Made by a program: the position numbers and the translations under genes. A stretch of DNA of 64,000 bases from Amyelois transitella (taxonomy: Eukaryota > Arthropoda > Insecta > Lepidoptera > Pyralidae): positions 13,516,001 to 13,580,000 of the forward strand of contig NC_083535.1 of NCBI RefSeq assembly GCF_032362555.1, read 5' to 3'. The number at the start of each line of letters is the position of its first letter. Position 1 is the stretch's first letter. Shown piece after piece: positions 61,901 to 64,000 of the stretch. A model generated the notes under the pieces. That model had not been told where the DNA came from and did no database searches. It saw nothing but the letters and a program-made list of their open reading frames with translations.

Positions 61901-62456
61901 TATAATAAATACATACATATAGTAACGTCTATATCCCTTGCGGGTTAGACAGAATCAACAGACTTGAAAAGCCTGATAGGCCACGTTGAGCTTTTTGGCT
62001 TGATGATAGAATTGAGATTCAAATATTGACAGTTTGATAGCTTATCGCCTAAAAGAAGAGTCCAAAGTTTATAAGCCTATCCCTTAATCGCCTTCTACGA
62101 CATCCATGGGAAAGAGATGGAGTGGTCCTATTTTCTTCGTATTGGTGCCGGGAACCACACGGCACTAATACAAAAATGAGTTAATATTTATGTGTCATAA
62201 TTAAAAAGGAATTCCAAATTACAAATGATTTATCTATCAGAAGCAATATTTCAGGCAAAATTTAAGTCACACATTTAAGAAATGAAACAAAACATATATA
62301 CCTATCTCAATTTTTTTCAACAGTGAGGGCTGTCGCCGCGAGAACACGCACAAAAACATCGGCATTCGAAAGTACGCCTTCACGAAGAAGCAAGTCATGG
62401 CGCTCCCCCCGGAATATAGGCCTCCAGCGGGCACTTACGGCGCTTCCTCCACTTAG
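39500..62456 (+). CDS. INPP4: Inositol polyphosphate 4-phosphatase (type I/II INPP4 family)
   Basis: Removes the 4-phosphate of PtdIns(3,4)P2 to give PtdIns3P, damping PI3K/Akt signalling on endosomes and plasma membrane (family knowledge). Exons: 39500-39617, 39841-39996, 40330-40521, 41245-41393, 42127-42288, 43209-43358, 43683-43888, 45381-45571, 46033-46189, 47064-47242, 48474-48589, 49267-49701, 54569-54728, 56374-56564, 57679-57890, 58763-58859, 59573-59753, 60477-60599, 61630-61765, 62324-62456. They total 3444 nt, 1147 codons plus stop, phases all matching. Order: PH domain (about 23-135), C2 domain (about 157-300), helical middle with a Ser-rich insert (about 595-737), C-terminal phosphatase. 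Catalytic CX5R loop CKSAKDRT has Cys about 1065 and Arg about 1071; the family ending YRPPAGTYG is present. Two introns open with tandem arrays made from the preceding exon end. Confidence 0.96.
40552..40772 (-). repeat. Family-A interspersed repeat (reverse)
   Basis: ATACATACATATGGTCACGT to CGACATCCATGGGAAAGGGA; it starts about 30 bp after the INPP4 exon 3 donor. Confidence 0.85.
42310..42545 (+). repeat. tRNA-derived SINE, full length
   Basis: The head GGCCTCTGTGGCGCAGCGGT (A box TGGCGCAGCGG) and CCCGGGTTCCAATCCCGG (B box) give a tRNA-like promoter, followed by the body and a tail holding the inverted pair TTGAGTTAG / CTAACTCAA. A TATTTATT tract flanks both sides. It directly follows INPP4 exon 5. 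Confidence 0.9.
42551..42750 (-). repeat. Family-C interspersed repeat (reverse)
   Basis: CTAGAGGCCGCCCGCGACTT to CCTTTATAATAGTAGTAGGA, adjacent to the SINE. As far as I can read, identical to 44619-44818. Confidence 0.85.
43393..43655 (+). repeat. Family-A interspersed repeat, full length
   Basis: GCCGTGTGGTTCCCGGCACC to GGGATATGGACGTGATTATA, between INPP4 exons 6 and 7. Confidence 0.85.
44619..44818 (-). repeat. Family-C interspersed repeat (reverse)
   Basis: Same 200 bp as 42551-42750; a LINE 3' fragment follows at about 44838-44945 and another at 45238-45296. Confidence 0.85.
45577..45965 (-). repeat. Family-A repeat (reverse) with a long CATA/CAAA/CGTA tract
   Basis: The TATG tail of the element, here on the left, is expanded to about 160 bp of ACATACAAACG-type units beginning 6 bp after the INPP4 exon 8 donor, then the reverse body to TTTTTTTATTGGTGTCGG. 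Confidence 0.85.
46583..46780 (-). repeat. Family-A interspersed repeat (reverse, partial)
   Basis: TACATACATACATATGGTCA to TTAGTCGCCTTTTACAATAT; another reverse fragment is at 46330-46430. Confidence 0.8.
46854..46928. repeat. (TA)n microsatellite
   Basis: About 75 bp of nearly pure TA repeats, preceded by a 19-bp perfect palindrome CGTCAAATTCAATTTGACG at 46813-46831 and followed by a SINE-tail scrap. Confidence 0.9.
47255..47464 (+). repeat. Family-C interspersed repeat
   Basis: CCTACTACTATTATAAAGGC begins 13 bp after the INPP4 exon 10 donor; ends GGGCGGCCTCTAGTAC. Confidence 0.85.
47518..47782 (+). repeat. Family-A interspersed repeat, full length
   Basis: TCCGTGTGGTTCCCGGCACC to GGGATATAGACGTGACGATA and a TATG tract. 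Confidence 0.85.
48213..48428 (+). repeat. Family-A interspersed repeat (diverged)
   Basis: TTCCATGGATGTCGTAAAAG to GACACAGACGTGATTATACG and a TATG tract, ending about 45 bp before INPP4 exon 11. Confidence 0.75.
48966..49220 (+). repeat. Family-A interspersed repeat, full length
   Basis: TGCCGTGTGATTCCCGGCAC to GGGATATAGACGTGATTATA, about 45 bp before INPP4 exon 12. Confidence 0.85.
49935..50095 (+). repeat. Family-A interspersed repeat (3' part)
   Basis: AACTTGGGATTCTACTTGTA to GGGCTATAGACATG. A different repeat with AAGGTGGTTCTCCGTTTCAC and GCTGAACCGATTTTAATGCG follows at about 50165-50360. Confidence 0.75.
51055..51285 (-). repeat. tRNA-derived SINE (reverse), nearly full length
   Basis: TATACGGGACAAATTACACA to CCGGGATTCGAACCCGGGAC and TTGCGCCACAGAGGCC; both promoter boxes are readable. 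Confidence 0.9.
51515..51722 (+). repeat. Family-A interspersed repeat (partial)
   Basis: ATCTGTTTTCCAGTGGAAGT, then GTCGTAAAAGGCGACTCAGG to ATATAGACGTGATTTGG; the GCAACCTGTCA block is deleted. Confidence 0.8.
53128..53366 (-). repeat. Family-A interspersed repeat (reverse)
   Basis: ATACATACGCCGGATATACA to TGGTGCCGGAAACCACACGG and CAC; a further reverse fragment is at 52600-52780. Confidence 0.8.
54635..55866 (+). repeat. 98-bp tandem array built from INPP4 exon 13 end plus splice donor
   Basis: The motif CTCCATG|GTGAG recurs with the last exon base at 54728, 54826, 54924, 55022, 55120, 55218, 55316, 55414, 55512, 55610, 55708 and 55806, an exact 98-bp period. The unit is the last 94 bp of exon 13 minus two deletions (9 nt inside CCAATATCAGCAGCAACG and 15 nt, TTGGTAGCAGTAGCC), plus the first 28 bp of the intron. 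94 - 24 + 28 = 98, so the unit is fully accounted for. Copies are nearly identical, so the array is recent or homogenised. It breaks off at GTTGATGA next to a SINE tail. Confidence 0.93.
55925..56215 (+). mobile_element. LINE 3' end, degenerate
   Basis: TTTGGTCATGTCGAGAGGAT (the FGHVERM motif), CCTAGACGAACGTACCTTGA, and CTGCCTACCCC...GGGAAAGACGC. Lies between the 98-bp array and exon 14. Confidence 0.75.
56587..56772 (+). repeat. Family-E interspersed repeat
   Basis: CTTCACTACATAGTGTAAAG to ACCCGTGCGAAGCCGGGGCG and GGTCGCTAGTA, followed at once by a family-C copy (to about 57000). Confidence 0.8.
58365..58572 (+). repeat. tRNA-derived SINE
   Basis: GGCCTCTGTGGCGCAGCGGT, a shortened loop region, CGGGTTCGAATCCCGGCC, body and GACTCAATCTGTGTAATTTA tail. 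Confidence 0.88.
59015..59330 (-). repeat. Family-A repeat (reverse) with an internal duplication
   Basis: ATACATACATAAATATATAT, GTCACGTCCATATTCCTTGC to GGTGCCGGGAACCACACGGC; a 40-bp inverted piece (CTCAGACTGTTGGCTCTGTC) is inserted near the left end. Confidence 0.85.
59754..60366 (+). repeat. About 27-bp minisatellite, 22 units, at the INPP4 exon 17 donor
   Basis: Units of about 27-30 bp of the form TTAGAACCACTCATTTGAGG, then TGGTACT, start within 25 nt of the exon 17 donor and run to about 60366. I count 22. The exon/intron junction itself reads AGGACCACCACACGAGAG|GTGACAG, alignable with the unit. The last unit restores AGAGGTGACA exactly, suggesting origin from the junction. The antisense strand gives an open MSGSKVPP repeat frame, judged a by-product of the period. 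Confidence 0.85.
60665..60805 (+). mobile_element. LINE 3' end fragment
   Basis: CGCTGAGCTTGAATGAAGAG, GATCGTGGCAAGTG, CTACCCCTCCGGGAAAGAGG and a TATG tail; a family-C copy follows at 60912-61112. Confidence 0.8.
61295..61545 (-). repeat. Family-A interspersed repeat (reverse), full length
   Basis: ACACATATGGTCACGTTTAT to TTGGTGCCGGGAACCACACG and GCACC. Confidence 0.85.
61630..62456 (+). CDS. INPP4: INPP4 exons 19-20: catalytic loop and C-terminus
   Basis: Exon 19 (61630-61765) codes [20 protein letters not shown], holding the Cys and Arg of the CX5R dual-specificity phosphatase signature, intact. Exon 20 (62324-62456) codes [20 protein letters not shown], then [20 protein letters not shown] and SST, and stops at TAG 62454-62456. 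The terminal block is strongly conserved in the family, supporting this end. Confidence 0.95.
61805..62166 (-). repeat. tRNA-SINE tail fused to a family-A repeat (both reverse)
   Basis: A family-B tail (61805-61912) runs straight into a full reverse family-A copy ending GGTGCCGGGAACCACACGGC, in the last INPP4 intron. Confidence 0.85.
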
Positions 62457-62570
62457 AACATGATCATTAGGTCTTTAGACCATATGCAAGGAGATTTACT
62501 GGAAGCAAGATTAACTAAGAAACAGTTTATAGCACTCCCGAAGGAATACAGGCCTGACTCTCAACTTTGA
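62457..62570 (+). other. In-frame second copy of the INPP4 C-terminal peptide after the stop codon
   Basis: Directly after TAG 62454-62456 the same frame stays open for 37 codons to TGA 62568-62570. It contains LTKKQFIALPKEYRPDSQL, which matches [20 protein letters not shown] of the real C-terminus (11 of 14 identical across TKKQ...EYRP). It could be reached by stop readthrough, or by an alternative acceptor at ATTAG|G (62470) that keeps the phase of intron 19. The pyrimidine tract there is poor. Otherwise it is a decaying duplicate in the 3' UTR. Confidence 0.7.
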
Positions 62571-64000
62571 TAAAAAATCTCATATAAGTCTCAGACGGGA
62601 TATATTTACCGTGAAATTATTCTGTAGTCGTAAATTGAAATATTACATCTCTCTTTCTAATTGGTTTGTTTTTAAATGGATAGAACAATTCGAGTTTACT
62701 TTTTATTTCTTATTTTTTTAGATCATGTTTTTTTTTTTTCGGATTATATTTCTGTGGTCACTAAAGAACGCTTTAGTGACTAGAGACATTTTCTCTTAAT
62801 TTTTATTTGTGAAAAGCATTAAAATTACCTACTTTTTTGTCTGCTTTCGCTAGAAGGAGTTATTTTTGGTGATTTAAAAGCTTTATATTTATATTTTTCT
62901 TTTGGAAAAGGTATTTTTATGTTTAGAAGGAACAGTCTAGTCGAAAATATTTTAAATCTAGCTGTTCGAGGGTATAAAATAAAAAAATATGATGATTTAA
63001 GTAAAGCCGGCAGAATATAAAACAGATTTACTGTGCGGATGTCATATAAGAGGTGGGATAACCCAACGATTGTTTTCCTTATATCGACTTATACGACATT
63101 CTCGCGAAAATGAACTATCCTATTAGTCTACATGGCATGTATGATAAATCGTCATAAAAAGGAAGTATTTGCCGCCGGCATTTACATTATATGTAAATAT
63201 TGTAATGAATCATGTTACATATTGTGTCAATATAGTTTAGGATTAAGCCGAGTTATCCATTTACATTCACAAGACGTACGTTTTATCTTATCTCTCTTTC
63301 GTACTCTGAGGTAAATGGAAAAGATGAAAAGAGAAAGAATATAAGACTGTCTGCCTTGTCAACTTGGTAAATAGAACCGTAATAGGTACGGATATATGAG
63401 GTATGCCTTGAGAACAGTAGGCCAAAACTTTAAAACAGCGTAATTTATTTCTTATAAATCAATGTGCCACTAATTTTGAATGATATATCGACCCATTTAA
63501 CTTATATGTTGATGTGAACGTGGGTTTATTTTTAGTTTCTGTTAACTGAAGTTTGAAAGTATAAAATTTGTACTTATTTACTGTTTACCTGATTTATGAA
63601 TCAATTTAAAATACTTACTTTTTTTTAATATTAGAAGTAATTTTTTGTGTTTTCTTATTTTGTTATCTTAACAACGAAAATTACTTAACGTGAAGATACT
63701 TAAAATCGTTTATTATTTAAATTTAATTTAATTTATTGTGATAATAAATAAAATTTCACACTTATATATTAAAATTTTAAGTTTTCGCCTACTTATTAGA
63801 ATAAAAAAATAATTGTCAGTAGAATTTATCTACGTAGCGTAGTAGTAATAAATCGAGCCATTCATGGCAACACTTGGAAAATATACTGAGTAAAAAAAAA
63901 TAGAATAAATATTTTGTGTAAAAATTACTGAAACAAAATAAGTGTTCTCATGAATTAAATTTGAGACGTATTCCTTAATTATTTCTCAAAAATTATGATT
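62571..64000 (+). other. INPP4 3' UTR and downstream AT-rich DNA
   Basis: No further gene is seen. AATAAA signals occur at 62978-62983, 63743-63748 and 63747-63752, any of which could end the INPP4 mRNA. The stretch is unusually free of SINE copies compared with the introns, which fits a transcribed 3' UTR reaching about 63.8 kb. The short frame at 63132-63314 has no recognisable features. Confidence 0.45.

Overview
The window is AT-rich animal nuclear DNA with intron-rich genes and a dense load of short interspersed repeats. The gene products match insect orthologues, and the repeat vocabulary (tRNA-headed SINEs, elements ending in TATG tracts, 3' ends of 5'-truncated LINEs) points to a moth or butterfly. 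That taxonomic call is an inference. I read four genes. For three of them the exons I assembled join with GT-AG junctions and matching phases into full-length frames.

Layout. (1) 1698-14960, minus: PRPF4B/PRP4 kinase, 17 exons, 1070 codons. (2) 16.6-17.4 kb, plus: a small unrecognised one-pass membrane protein of 175 aa, divergent from PRPF4B. A hAT-like non-autonomous transposon lies between the two start regions. (3) 17.4-24.6 kb: intergenic, mostly repeat fragments. It includes a truncated LINE insertion that carries a 34-bp piece of an importin exon. (4) 24855-38735, minus: importin-7 (moleskin), 14 exons, 1042 codons. (5) 39500-62456, plus: inositol polyphosphate 4-phosphatase (INPP4), 20 exons, 1147 codons, with an N-terminal PH domain, a C2 domain and the catalytic CKSAKDR loop. 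Its ATG is 765 bp from that of importin-7, so the two share a divergent promoter region. (6) From 62457: INPP4 3' UTR with several AATAAA signals.

The most unusual structures are inside genes. PRPF4B has a run of short phase-0 exons, many starting [K/R]LYG-like and five using the same GTTAGT donor, between its RS-rich exon and its kinase exons. INPP4 exon 13 is followed by a 98-bp tandem array built from the exon's own 3' end plus its splice donor. Each unit can be read as a 62-nt mini-intron plus a 36-nt stop-free in-frame mini-exon (11 copies). Exon 17 of the same gene is followed by a second, roughly 27-bp, array that also resembles its own exon/intron junction. Directly after the INPP4 stop codon, in the same frame, lies a second copy of the C-terminal peptide.

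The genes are not an operon or a pathway: one is a splicing kinase, one a nuclear import receptor and one a phosphoinositide phosphatase. The neighbourhood is ordinary housekeeping and signalling, and the novelty is in exon architecture and repeat-driven remodelling. Exon borders come from hand reading of splice sites and frame. Repeat borders are approximate unless target-site duplications are given.
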